64,000 nt of DNA from Rhizophagus irregularis (lineage: Eukaryota > Glomeromycota > Glomeromycetes > Glomerales > Glomeraceae), in contig NC_089439.1 of NCBI RefSeq assembly GCF_026210795.1, positions 310,001 through 374,000 of the forward strand, written 5' to 3'. The stretch's first letter is position 1; each line of letters starts with the position of its first letter. A program made the position numbers and the translations under genes. The notes below the pieces were generated by a model that was not told the DNA's origin, made no database searches, and saw only the letters and a program-made list of their open reading frames with translations. This document shows, one piece after another, positions 12,775-24,806 of this stretch.

Positions 12775-14379
12775 TGAATATTAAAATTTTTTGAGCGAAA
12801 ATAAATAATTCCTCGATTTATAAAATGGTTGTAAAAAACAGTACAATAAAACCAAATTTGGTCAACAAAGAAAATATGACGTAATAAATTTTTTTGCGTA
12901 ATGATGTACGCATAAATCTTTATTGCCTATCACAAATCATTTTTTTTAAAAAAAAAAATTCATAGAAGCATCCGCCGTATAATTTATAGGCAGAAGGAAT
13001 CAAAGGGTTATAAATCCTTATATACATCGTTTACAGAATATTTTGTTCTTTTTTGAGAATAAACTTTTTAAAGATTTGCGAATCGTTAAGACATCTTAGA
13101 GTTCTTATATAACATTTCATACATTTTTTATATAAACTTAAACATTTTATGCGTTCTATTGGATAATGATGTCGCTAATCTTTTAAAATGACTAATAGGA
13201 AAAAGAGTTAGGATCGTCAAAAATTCTGACAAAGGGGAGAAACTTTAAAGACAATTGTTGATGAATAGTTTAAATAAGCATTACATGATCATGGCGGATT
13301 TATGAAATACCCAAAATTTGTCCGTCAGATCATCTTGTATAAGAAAAAAAGAATCCAATTTTGGAATATGCTATCACATTCGTCATATAAATTATGTCCA
13401 TCGAGATAGTTTTCTTTGGTTTATGCTGCTGGAAAAAACTACATTCAAATTTTGCAATTAAGAAAATAACCCAAACACCTATTTATAACTTGCCAAAAAC
13501 CGTCCCATGAAGTCTACGAGCCACATTATTTAAAAGATAAAAAATCATTAGAACATTTCTTAATGAATGTAAATACTCCTTATAATTTAAGCTCTTTTAT
13601 TTTCATTCCATTCATTCCATAGAATTCAAGAAGTTACTGTAAAGAGGTGTTGTATCTAGGGAAATTTTTTAATTAAGCTGATAATTTGATAAATCATATA
13701 CTTCAAGTAAGTTGTTAATAGTTTGTTACTACATATTATTCTGATAAATAAACAAACCAAATGAAATTAATATCATATGGACGAAATTTCAATAATAAAC
13801 ATATAAATAGTGATCGGCGAATTAGAACGCGAAATTTGACTCTTAATAAGACGGGAACTGTTGGGAATTGGGTTTAGGTACACGTGATAGTACTTAATAC
13901 AAAATTATTTTGGTGTGTTGTAAAGTAAAACTAAAATTTTTAAACTTTAAAATATTTAGTTATTTGTACTATTATAATACTATTAAATTATTTATATAAT
14001 ATTAAATAACAAAATATTGATGTTTTATTATAAGAATTAAAGCTATATATATTTATTTCAATAAATTACAAAGTTTACCGAAAATATTTTATCATTAGGT
14101 AAATATTCTTCGAATGTTAAGTATACCCAGTATTTGTAAAAAATTTCTGTTGTCTATAAATAAAATAAATATAAAGTAGAAACAGTTATTCATCTTTAGG
14201 TGTAGCAAATGATTTTTATAGAGCAGTTTTTATTTTAGACTGAGGTTAGAAGCTTTAATTTTCTTAGATTGTATTCTGTAAATTTGTCTGATATTTATTA
14301 AGAGATTTCTTTTTAATATTTAATAATCACTATTACTGACCTACATTAGTAAAATCAGGTCGTTGAAATGAAAGAAAGC
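12775..14379. other. Promoter region of the array kinase and AT-rich intergenic DNA
   Basis: 12775-12900 and 13330-13440 are diverged copies of the upstream region of the 17481-21402 gene (shared AATCCAATTTTGG and ATGCTG blocks). The promoter was therefore copied with the gene. The rest shows no ORF of interest. Confidence 0.45.
12877..12884 (-). promoter_or_regulatory. TGACGTAA (CRE/ATF-like) motif 103 bp upstream of the array-kinase ATG
   Basis: On the plus strand TGACGTAA starts 103 bp from the start codon at 12774, inside a block (AACAAAGAAAATATGACGTA) shared with the paralogous promoter at 21505-21512, also 103 bp from its ATG, and with the duplicated promoter at 23675. Equal spacing in paralogues suggests a conserved bZIP-type binding site. 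It may also be simple duplication. Confidence 0.4.
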
Positions 14380-14414
14380 TTTTTTTTTTTTAATAACGCA
14401 TTTCTTTATTAAGC
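14380..14414 (-). repeat. Retroelement 3' tail: AATAAAGAAATGCGT plus poly(A)
   Basis: The minus strand reads TTAATAAAGAAATGCGTTAT followed by a run of A. The same tail occurs on the plus strand at 34771-34800 and 48041-48070, the latter directly after LINE RNase H remnants. It marks the 3' end of a retroposed unit lying to the right (14.4-16.1 kb). Confidence 0.55.
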
Positions 14415-14660
14415 ATCATATGAAACATAGATTACAAAATTTAGAAATACTTAGAGGTAAACAATTACAAAAATTGAATAACCCTATAACTAACCAGTCT
14501 ATCCTAAACTGACGAATACTATGCTAAATACTTTACTTATAACGTAAATAAGAAAATAAAATAAAAATACTATAAAATTCAAAAATCACTAAAAATGTTA
14601 ATAAAGTTTTTGTCTAATTATAAAATGTTACTAATTTTTGTATATTTTATATTAACTCTA

Positions 14661-16145
14661 TTAATTTCTTATTTTACGTTTTTTCTTATTACTTTCTTTC
14701 GTCTCATCTGAGTCATCCGAACTTACATTATCCTCTTTTGGTTTTGTAGACAGTAGTGGCTTCATTGGTAATCTCTTGCTGAAATCTCCATTCAAATTTG
14801 TAAATTCTTCAACAACCTCTTTACTATTTCCAATATGTGTTGATGTTGGTTCAATTTCTGATTGGTCCGTCGCGTCAAAATATAACTCTTTATCCACTGG
14901 AACATTGTCCCACTGTTGCGTAGATGAAGTATTTGTTGTTGGTTCGAAATGAACGGCCTTTTAAATTTGTAATTATTGTTCTTTCCAAATAATTCCTGTT
15001 GACTCTTCATTTGTAATCCTTGTCCCAATTTTTCCTCCATCGTTGATTTATAAATCGCTTCCATCATTTTCATTTCGTAGTTGAAGTATAACAATATATA
15101 CGTTGACCCATACGATCTACTGTAATAATCTTTCCAAATAAACATGAGCTTTGTAAAGTTTGATGTACTTGACTATACGATCGATATCCTGGTCTACTGG
15201 AACTTTTCCTTTAATTTTAACGTTGCTTGCCAAGAAAATCGATTTCTAATTTTGTTAGCCGGCATTCTCCCATTAAACCATCACGAAAATCTTGGAATTT
15301 CCTTTTAACACCCCCGTTCACGAAATTTTCGTCAGCCGCTCGTATTAATCTAATTTTCGCTTTAACTGATTTATATTTGTAAGCTACTTTAACACTAAGC
15401 GATTCTATAATTCTGATTCTGGACAGTGCTTCGTTCGTCCCATCCCTTAGGAATATCATAAAATAAAAAATCACGTGACTTAACTGCATAGATCTCAAAT
15501 TTTATCCACGGAACTTTCTCAATTGATCTAACGATCTTTTGCTTTTTTGATAAAGTTCCGCATTTTTTGATTTTCTTTGTTTCAACATCTCATTTTTTGG
15601 TGGTGAATTACTATTTTTGTCTCCAGTCTTATTTTCATCCAACTTTTTTGATAATTCCGCTATCTCCTCATCTTTCTGCTTTATCCTCTTCTAATTTAGT
15701 CATAGTTTCCTTTATCTTTTTCATCATTTCAAAATAATTAAATCTTTTTGTTGAATCAGTTGTTTTTGCTGTGTCTCCACTGCCAGCTGCGCATTTGGGA
15801 AGCATCATTGTACTTTCCGTTTTAAAAATTCTGAAATGAAAATTGTTGTCAGGCACGAGAAAAGAGTTTCAGGTCTATTTAACGCTATGTAAATCATATA
15901 TTCTTTGTCTTTAGTATCCGACTAGTAGGTTACTTTTAATTTTAAACTCTCTACTTTTTGTGGTGGTTATGTTTTATGTCAAGCACGTAGTATATCGAAC
16001 GTCTACGTATGAAACAAGGTACTAAAATATCATTTTTTTCCTCAGCACTTTGGTCGAGTAATAGAGTCTTTGTTTTTTTCTCAATGTAAATCGGAATAAA
16101 AGAAAGCTCAAAAGATTCAGGAATTTTATTATTTGGTTTTAACAT
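14661..16145 (-). pseudogene. Decayed retroelement-associated gene, frameshifted
   Basis: Five minus-strand stretches follow one another in shifting frames: 16145-15951, 15856-15668 (Lys/Glu-rich helix EMMKKIKETMTKLEEDKAE), 15498-15217 (with IRAADENFVNGGVKRK and GLMGECRLTKLEIDFLG), 15145-14792, and 14897-14661, which ends in a basic tail KKKRKIRN. Reading between them is broken by stops and single-base shifts near 15600, 15220 and 14900. The block is followed by the poly(A)-type tail at 14380-14414, so I place it in a retroposed unit. I do not recognise a biochemical function. The family looks repetitive in this type of genome, but that is from memory. Confidence 0.45.
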
Positions 16146-16340
16146 ACTAAAGTGAGAGAAAATGTTACCAATACTTCTATTATAAATAGGAAACGTCTAT
16201 ATACTGAAATTTCCATATCACTATAAAATAAGCATTTAAATTTATTGGCTAAGGATTTAAAAACTTAGATATTATAATATTCAATCAAGATTAATTGAAC
16301 TGAAATTAATAGAGGAATAATAAGTGCTTAATTTCACAGG

Positions 16341-16557
16341 ATGGATATTGACGTCTTGCAATGGTTAGTCCAAGAATTGGAATATTGTAAAGATTATATT
16401 AATGAAATTATGAATTCTCTAATCCCTATACATGAAATTTACCTTATCATTTTTAAATCAATCAAAAAAAGTAAAGAAAGGTAATAATGTAGAAGATCTT
16501 GAATCTTTTAGTAATAATGGTAATAATAATAATCAAGATGGATTAAGTTCTTTTTAA
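16341..16557 (+). pseudogene. Short hypothetical gene fragment
   Basis: An ATG at 16341 opens about 48 codons (MDIDVLQWLVQELEYCKDYI) that end at TAA. A one-base shift at the AAAGGTAATAAT junction continues into an acidic, Asn-rich stretch (NNVEDLESFSNNG) that ends near 16557. Further coding-like pieces to about 16950 (ILDILVLYGKRILRL, HLDALVKTILFLFKYL) lie in other frames. It is probably a dead copy of an unrecognised gene. Confidence 0.3.
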
Positions 16558-17480
16558 TCTGTTAAGGCCATTTTAGATATTTTAGTTCTATATGGAAAAA
16601 GGATTCTTCGCTTATTTTGATCCTGAGATACAATTAAATTTAAATTTAGGAGAGATGTATTCATTGATACTCAAGTATAATGTTTATTCTCCCAAAAGTC
16701 AAAATGGTTTAATTAGTGACCAGAATCTGATGATCTATAGCTCATTTGGATGCTTTAGTCAAAACCATTCTATTTTTATTTAAATATTTAGAGGCTTTGC
16801 TTACAATCTCGGTACTAGTGGTCAATCAGATTCCAATGATCTTTACACCATTATATTAGTCTCATTGAGAAGATTCAAATAATAAAATGCTTTATGATTG
16901 TAGTTTTGATATTGACGAAGATATTGCAATTTAAAAATTTTTATTGTTTTGCAACTATTTGAAATTATGTTAATGATATAATTTTGGCCAATTTAACTTT
17001 ATTTTGACTTTAAGCATCCAAAACCAAAATATTTCGACTTTGGCTTTAAAATTTCAACTTCATGTATAATTTTAATCAGAACTATTCAAAACTTTAAAAA
17101 ATATATAAATATGAAAATAAATTTATTCATTTATTTAGTTTGCAGTTATTACATAAATTTGTTAATTACAACCTGATTTTAATATAAAGAAAGATTTACA
17201 TTTTAATTTATAATCAGTGTTAAACAAAAGTAGTAATAAAAATTCTATTGTTTAAAAGTAAAAGTGATAGGATTTCTTAGCCTAGCCTTGGGAAGTATTT
17301 TTTATTAATTATAAGCTGCAAATATTTGGCAGAAATTTAACTAAATATTTTTACTATTTGGATATCTTTACTATTATATTATTTAAACTTTTTAGCCATA
17401 GAAAATTGTTATAAGCTAAAATATAAAATAATAAGAATAAGATAAAAGTAAATAAAAAATACAAAATTAAAAAATACTAC
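16558..17480. other. Intergenic; includes 3' flank of the second array kinase
   Basis: The left part may hold decayed pieces of the 16341 gene. 17150-17240 is the diverged copy of the 9040-9120 downstream block. No intact gene is visible. Confidence 0.35.
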
Positions 17481-20400
17481 TTACTTTGTAAAATCAATAA
17501 TTTCTACTGTATTGTTATTAATATTATCATCATGTTTTGGAAGACTTTTTGTAAAAGGATTAAGTAATCGAGATGTATAAATAGCTTGCTTATGAGAAGG
17601 TAATTGGTTGATTTTAATTGATGAAAGATTTTCTTTTCTATTATCCTGTGTTTCTTTAAATTGCTCTTCAATTTTATAGTGTTGCTGTTCCTTTTTCTCA
17701 AATTCTTGATCTAATGAATTACAGAATAATTCAATCATTTCTTTTATTTCAAGGGAATTTGGTCTATTATCTGGATTTGAATCCCAACACATTTTCATTA
17801 AATCAATATAACATTTTGGTGTAATTTTTTCATTTATTTCAGGTCTAATCCCATTGCATATATTTAGTACTAAAACCTCATCATGAGCATAATTAATGAA
17901 AGGTTGTCTTCCAGTTGCCATAACATACATAATCATACCAAAGCTATATATATCTGCTGTATAAGTATAAGGTTTTCCTTTTAATACCTCAGGTGCTACA
18001 TAAGGCATAACTCCATAGATACTTGTTTCATTAATATCATCAATTTTTTTAGATAATCCCAGGTCAGAAATACATGCATTATAATTATTATCAATAAACA
18101 ATATATTTCCTATATGAAAATCACGATGAACCATTTGCTTTTGATGAATTTTACTAAGACCTTCAATAATATTAGTTAAAATTTTTAATCCATTAAACCA
18201 ATTAAAATTTTCATAATTTTTATTAAAATAATCATTGAAATTTCCACCTTCTGCATATTCAAGTACCATAATATACTCCTTTGTACTTGGATTTTGGGAT
18301 ATTCCATATATTTTAAGAATATTATTTATTTTTTGTCTTGGATATGCTTTAACCTATAAAATAATATAATATTAAAATATATAAATTAACTTGTTAAAAA
18401 AAGGCTTAAATGATAAGGGAATTCATACCTCATTTATAAATTCATCAAGAGCATTTTGTGAATTATGTAAGCATTTTAAAGCAACTTTTGTATTTGAGTT
18501 TCTTATCCATTTCTCATCATCGAAAAGATCATCATCATAATACAATAAACCATTTTTCCATATTGCTGAATATACTGTAGAGAATCCACCTTTACCTATT
18601 TCCTTAATATTATCAAACTGATCATATGGTATCCACTCAAATATTAAATTAGATTTACTAGAATTATGATCAATACTTAATTTTATTTCTTGGATTAATT
18701 CATTAATTTTTTTGTTTTCATGATTTGTTTGACATAATACACAGCTTTTATTAACTATTTCAAATTGATGATTATATTTTTTCCCACAGTGTTCACAATA
18801 ATATTTAGGTTGAAGAACCAAAATAAAATCATTTGTATTTGGATTTTGAGATACTCCATAACTTTCCTCAATTGAATATTCAATCTGTTGAAATTTGACA
18901 AGATATTATGTTAATATTATTAATATCTAAATAAATTACATTTCGGAAATATTTCATACCTCTTTTAAAAATGTATTATTATTTAGATATTTTAATAAAA
19001 CATTTTCATTTAATTTTCTTTTATATTTTTTATGTAATCTTCTGTAATATAATGGTCCATTCTTCCATATTGCTGTAGAAAATTTATCACTTCCATTTAT
19101 CTTTTTAATTTCAATTAACTCATTATATGGAATCCATTCAATTATTACATTATCATGATCCTTAATTTTTAATTGCATTTTTTGAATGAAATTATCAATT
19201 TTCTCATTTCTGCTAGTCCAGTTTATAAAATTATTTTTTAATAGATTTATTTGACATTGTTCACACCACTGTTTACACCATACATGCTCATATTTATTGC
19301 CACATTTTTCACAATAATATTCTAAATAATTATAACTGAAAACCAAAATATAAATTTTTGTATCTGGATTTTGTGATATTCCAAAGACTAATTTATTTGC
19401 CAAGTAGGATTCAACCTGTCAAATGCAAAAAAAATTAGCACTACATTAATAATTAAATTAAATTTATAGAAATTAAATACCTTATTTAAAAATTCATCAG
19501 TAAAATTTTGTAAGTCATATAGAAATTTTAATACAACTTTTTCATATGATTTTCTTATCCATTCCTTTATATTAGTGTCATGATATAAGTGACCATCCTT
19601 CCATATTGCTGTAGCAAAATCATTATCTCCATTATTTATCTCTTTAATTCCAATCAACACATTGTATGGTATCCACTCAAATATCACATCATCATATTTA
19701 TTAACTTTTAATTGCATTTTTTGAATGAAATCATCAATTTTCTCATTTCCACTAGTCCAGCTTGTAATTTCATTTTTTAATTGATTTATTAGACATTGTT
19801 TGCACCATTTATAGGAACTATCTTCGTATTTATTACCACATTTTTCACAATAATAATAACTATCACAAACCAAAATATAAACTTTCGTATCCGGATTTTG
19901 AGATATTCCAAGTTTATCAGCCTATCAATTTGCAAAAAAAAAGTCAATATTAATGGATATTAATATTCAATCTAAATTCATAGGAAAATTCTAATACCAT
20001 ATTTAAAAGTGTGTCAGTAATATCTTGTGAATTATGTAAATACTTTAAATAAACTTTTTTTTCACAAGATTTTCTTATCCATTTCTTTTCATACGTATTA
20101 TATGATAATTGACCTTTCTTCCATATTGCAAAAGTCAAATAATTATCCTCTATTTCTTTAATTTCAATAAACTCATTATATGGTATCCACTCAAATATAA
20201 CATCATCATATTTATTAATTTCTGATTGCATTTTTTGGATAAATTCATCAATTTTTTCATTTCCACTTGTCCAGTTTGCAAAATTACTTTTTAATTGATT
20301 TATTTGACATTGTTTACACCACTTTTTTGCGTAATATCCATTACCACATTTTTCACAATAATATTTTAAACAATCACCCCTGGAAACAAAAATATAAACA

Positions 20401-21402
20401 TTTGTATCTGGATTTTGAGATATTCCATAATTTAGAGAGTTTCCATATTCATCTTCTGATAAATATGATTTAGCCTATTAAATATAAAAAAATCAACATT
20501 TTATTATAAATATTTAAACTAAATTTATAGAAAAATTACATACCTTATTTGAAAATTCGTCAGTAATAATCTCTAAATCATATAAAAATCTTAATACAAC
20601 TTTTTCATATGATGATTCTTTTTTCAATTTCTTTTCAAAGTATTTGTCATAACTTGATGGACCATTCTTCCATATTGCTGTAGTCAAACAATTATCTCCT
20701 CTTTCTTCAATATAAATAAATTCCCTATATGGTATCCATTCAAATATTGTTTTACGATATTCGCATTTTAATTGCTTTTCTTGAATGTAATTATCAATTA
20801 TTTCATTTCCACTGGTCCAATTTATAAAATTAGCTTTTAAAAAATTTACTTCACATTGTCCGCACCATCTAATGTAATTATTACATTTTTCACAATGATC
20901 ATAATAATTAATATTATAAACTAAAATATAATCTTCTGTATCTGGATTTTGAGATATTCCATAACAATTATATGTTAAACGTGATTCAACCTACAAAAAT
21001 ACAAAATAATTAAAACTACATTAATGTTCAACTAAATTAATCAATAATAGAAAATTTCAATACCTTTTTTTTAAATTCGTCAGTATTATATGGATTACAT
21101 AAAAATCTTAACACGACATTTACATGTGATTCTCTTATCCATTTCTTTTCATCTTTACTATAATATAATGAACCATTCTTCAATATTGCTGTAGTTAAAC
21201 GATTATCTTCTATTTCTTTAATGTCAATAAGCTCATTATATGGTATCCATCCAAATACTGCGCCATGTCCATCGTATTCTGATTGGTTTTCTTGAATGTA
21301 ATCATCAATTATTTCATTCCCGCTGGTCCAATTTATAAAATTTCCCTCAATAATTTCTTTCCCGATAGTCAAATCTCCACAATCTGCGAAGTCTAAATCC
21401 AT
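17481..21402 (-). CDS. Array kinase: five decayed N-lobe/zinc-ribbon units followed by a complete kinase
   Basis: Seven minus-strand exons with six phase-0 GT-AG introns of 65-76 nt: 21402-21064, 20990-20544, 20474-19998, 19921-19481, 19415-18960, 18884-18429 and 18353-17481 (stop). The product is about 1162 residues. Each of exons 1-5 carries one unit with WTSGN linker, FEWIPYN, a TAIWK-type N-lobe lacking the glycine loop, and in most units the VxLK lysine. Exons 2-5 begin with a Cys-rich ribbon such as CEKCGNKY...WCKQC. Exon 6 (residues 721-872) has the complete loop GKGGFSTVYSAIW and VALK. Exon 7 has VHRDFHIGN (about 948-955), SDLGL (about 969) and APE (992-994), then a Gln/Glu-rich helix and the tail TSRLLNPFTK. 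All catalytic residues are present, so this copy is the likelier active enzyme. It has one more unit than the paralogue at 9405-12774. The exon at 20990-20544 has no internal ATG but is fully open and in phase. Confidence 0.86.
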
Positions 21403-23489
21403 TGAAAATTGAAATTTTTTGGACGAAAAAAAAAAAATTCCTCGATTTAAAAGTGGTCGTAAAAAATAGTACAATAAAATTAAATTTGGTTAACAAAGAA
21501 GATATGACGTAATGAATGTTGATACCACATTACCACATAAATCTTTTATTGACCGATCATTCCAATTAACGTTAGATTACTTTTATTCAAAGTTACCAAA
21601 AAATGGTGAAAAAAAAAATATTTTTTTTTTTTTGACGCCAATCACAGTATCAGTTTACCGATCAACCCAATAAACGTTAGATTATTTTTTTATTTAAGTT
21701 ACCAAATACGTTAAAGAAAAAAAGAATTGTTGTTATTGTTTCACATTGACAAGAGTCGTTATTCATTATTTACTAGTCATTAAGATTCGTCGCATAACAA
21801 AGAATAAAAACATTATTTTTATTTTTATTTTTATAATAAACATCAGAAATTCTACAGTAGACTAAAGCTACAAACTTTAAACCTAATAAATATACCACGT
21901 GATATATTTCATCTTATTTTTTTTTTAAATTAGTTTGCGCGAATCAAAAAAAAATTGGTTTTACCCAGTTATGTAAACAAATTATTAATTTTTTTTTATA
22001 ATTTCTCGCGCAAAGAAAATCAGCTGCACAAAAGAAAAATAGCTTAGAAAAAGGAATTTTACTTCTAGAAGATCTTTCCAATTGTAATTGCCTTATTATT
22101 TTTTCCAATAGTTTATTCCAAAAAGAATAACGAACCTTATGCAATACAAGGTCTCCTCAGCCCTTTCGCCAACTTGCATTAAAAATGAATCCAATTTTGG
22201 GAATAATATGCTGTCATGTAACTCCAAAATATCATCAATCGAGATTTGCTGTAATTGGTTCACTTCGTTTCATGCTGCGTACTGAAAATGCAATTAAGAA
22301 AATTACAATATTTTAAGAAATCGGTCCAGGATACATCGTAATAATTATTTTAATTATTTTACTACCAGTCCGGGCTGGGACCGATTATACAAAATTTTTC
22401 ATCAAATAAAATGATAAACAAATTACCTATTATTAATAAAGTTTTCAAGTACGAGAAATAAAAAAATTGATGTCAATCAATTAAAATTGATTTATCCGGA
22501 GCGACAATATATGTCTACGAACTAGTGGCTTGCGAACAGGGCCCGGAACCTGAAAACCCGGATCCGGCAAACTTTCCTTCAAAATTCACTCGACCGGGCA
22601 CATGATTTTTCGTTGATTTTCGTAATTCTGGCCTAAATCGTCTTAATTCCGGCCGAAATTAAACTGACCAAAATTAAGTTGGCCGATTTTTTTTGTTTTA
22701 CAACAAATTAATATAATAATAGTCCGGGCCGGCGGGCGGGCACTTTAGGTTAATTTCCAAGTGCGGGCAGATCTCCATTACGCACTATGAAAAAAAAAAT
22801 CGATCTTGTAGAATTTCTCTGTCCGCCACGTGATCGTCGCCCAATGAAATTGTAAATTTTAGTTTTTCGCTCTGGACTTACAGTTCCCGTTTCCTAGTGT
22901 TAGTTTTATTATCGTTACGATAGTTTTACAATTCTTTTTAATATTTCAATAAATATATGAGGTTTTAAATTTTGCAAAAAACGACCAGCAATTTTATTCT
23001 TAAATTTTGAGATTTCACTTGAATCATACTTTGATTACAATGAAAACAAAGGTAATAAATAATAATTAATGTCAAAATTTTAGTGCGACCTGTATTTCGT
23101 TGTGTTGCTGATCAATTATCATTATCCCAACAATATACGACATTATAAAATTTGAAATCATTAAGGACCATAGTTAAAAGTTTGGTTAATAGACCGGTCC
23201 ATCTATCCGAAAGACCGGTCTTTTTAGGACCGAACTGGACCGGACGGGACCGATCCAACCGATCCAACCCTAGTATGAACGCCATACATTGTTATCAATT
23301 TCAATATTCGTGGATATTCAGATAATTCAATTAATTCAATAAATCTGATACACGTTCTTTATTATTTATAAAGAATGATACATTTAATTTATTAAGTTAC
23401 ACAGAGAACACGACCAATATTGTACAAATAAATAGAAATACATAAATAGATAGGAATACAAATAAATAGAAATATATTAATAATAGAAA
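21287..23489. repeat. Tandem segmental duplication, copy A (about 2.2 kb)
   Basis: Starts inside exon 1 of the array kinase (TTTTCTTGAATGTAATCATC) and ends at AATAATAGAAAT, where copy B begins with the same exon-1 bases. It contains the promoter, a GC-rich patch with CCGGG runs at 22366-22770 that is probably an old transposon, and a paired GACCGGTC patch at 23190-23275. No intact ORF lies upstream of the kinase. Local order is collinear with 23490-26050 throughout. Confidence 0.8.
21505..21512 (-). promoter_or_regulatory. TGACGTAA motif 103 bp upstream of the second array-kinase ATG
   Basis: Same motif and same distance from the ATG as at 12877-12884, in a conserved block (TTTGGTTAACAAAG...ATATGACGTAAT). 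It is a candidate bZIP site. Confidence 0.4.
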
Positions 23490-23605
23490 TTTTCTTGAAT
23501 GTAATCATCAATTACTTTATTCCCGCTGGTCCAATTTATAAAATTTCCTTCAATAATTTCTTTCCCGATAGTCAAACCTCCACAATCTGCAAAGTCTAAT
23601 TCCAT
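23477..23605 (-). pseudogene. Truncated array-kinase first exon at the duplication junction
   Basis: The ATG at 23605 opens a 42-codon ORF nearly identical to the first residues of the 21402 gene (MELDFADCGGLTIGKEIIEG, then FINWTSGNKVIDDYIQE). It then runs into the copy A/copy B junction and stops (NFYY). It is a by-product of the tandem duplication, which copied the promoter and the first ~40 codons only. It could still be transcribed because it keeps the full promoter block. Confidence 0.7.
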
Positions 23606-23674
23606 TGAAAATTGAAATCTTTTGGGTCGTAAAAAATAGTACAATAAAACTAAATTTGGTTAACAAAGAAAATA

Positions 23675-23682
23675 TGACGTAA
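23675..23682 (-). promoter_or_regulatory. Duplicated TGACGTAA motif, 70 bp from the truncated ATG
   Basis: Copy B equivalent of 21505-21512. The spacing is shorter because about 33 bp between motif and ATG are missing in this copy. Confidence 0.3.
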
Positions 23683-23770
23683 TGAATGTTGATACCACAT
23701 AAATCTTTTATTGACCGATCATTCCAATTAACGTTAGATTATTTTTATTCAAAGTTACCAATTTAAAAAT

Positions 23771-23942
23771 ATAATGGTGTAGTTGGCCGAAAAATAATTT
23801 GCCGCAACGTGATCCGGACCGGCTCAAAAGTGGCTCAGGTGTAGATCGTCGTGGAATTCCAGGGGATTTTCTGCGATTGAACCGGGTCCGGATGATCGGT
23901 AATCAGGAATTCTGCTCCGTTTTTCGGCTAGCTGCACCATTA
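23771..23942. mobile_element. TA-flanked inverted-repeat element (about 170 bp), copy B only
   Basis: Ends are ATGGTGTAGTTGGCCGAAAA on the left and, reverse-complemented, ATGGTGCAGCTAGCCGAAAA on the right, flanked by TA on both sides. The matching place in copy A near 21600 lacks it. TA target and short inverted ends fit a Tc1/mariner-type MITE. The inside is GC-rich and non-coding. Confidence 0.65.
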
Positions 23943-24255
23943 TCCAAAAATGAAGAAAAAAAAATATTTTGACGCCTCGATCATCCCAATAAACGTTAGA
24001 TTATTTTTATTTAAGTTACCAAATACGTTAAAGAAAAAAAAAATTGTTGTTATTGTTTCACATTGACAAGAGTCATTATTCTTTATTTACTAGTCATTAA
24101 GACTCGTTGCATAACAAAAAATAAAATCATATTATTTTTATTTTTATTTTTATAATAAACATCAGAAATTCTACAGTAATACATTAAGTAGACTAAAGCT
24201 ACAAACTTTAAACCTAATAAATATACCACGTGATATATTTTATTTAAATTAGATT

Positions 24256-24406
24256 GCGCGAAACAAAAAGTTGGTTTTACCCAGTTATGTAATCAAATTT
24301 ATTGATTTTTTTTTTATTTCTTTGTGAAAGGCGCGAATCAAAAAGTTGGTTTTACCCAGTTATGTAATCAAATTTATTGATTTTTTTTTTTATTTCTTTG
24401 TGAAAG
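24256..24406. repeat. 75-bp direct tandem repeat
   Basis: Two units (24256-24330 and 24331-24406), each starting GCGCGAA(A/T)CAAAAAGTTG and ending TTTCTTTGTGAAAG, followed by a third GCGC start. Copy A has a single unit near 21937-22012, so the local duplication followed the segmental one. Confidence 0.75.
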
Positions 24407-24806
24407 GCGCAAAGAAAATCAGCTACACAAAGAAAAATAGCTTAGAAAAAGGAATTCTACTTCTAGAAGTTCAATTGTAATTGCCTTATTATTTTTTCCA
24501 ATAGTTTATTCCAAAAGAATAATGAACCTTATGCAATGCAAGACCTTCTTACCCTTTCGCCAGATTGCATTAAAAATAAACCCAATTTTGGAATATGCCA
24601 TCACGTAACTCAAGAATATCGCCATCGAGATTTGCTGTGATTGGTTCGCTTCATTTTATGCTGCGTACCGGAAATGCAATTAAGAAACTTACAATATTTT
24701 CAAGAAATCCCTGATCTTCGGTCCAGGATACAGCGTAATAATCATTTAATTGTTCTATTACCAGTCCGGGTTGGAACCGATTATACAAAATTTTTCATCA
24801 AATAAA

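Noticed and set aside
20544..20990. Possible gap in the array-kinase gene, since no ATG-started ORF is present there
   Set aside because: Manual translation shows an open, in-phase exon with all unit motifs; it simply lacks an internal ATG.
9405..21402. CRISPR-like regular repeat spacing
   Set aside because: The roughly 500-bp periodicity is protein-coding exon repetition in a eukaryotic gene, not short repeats with spacers.
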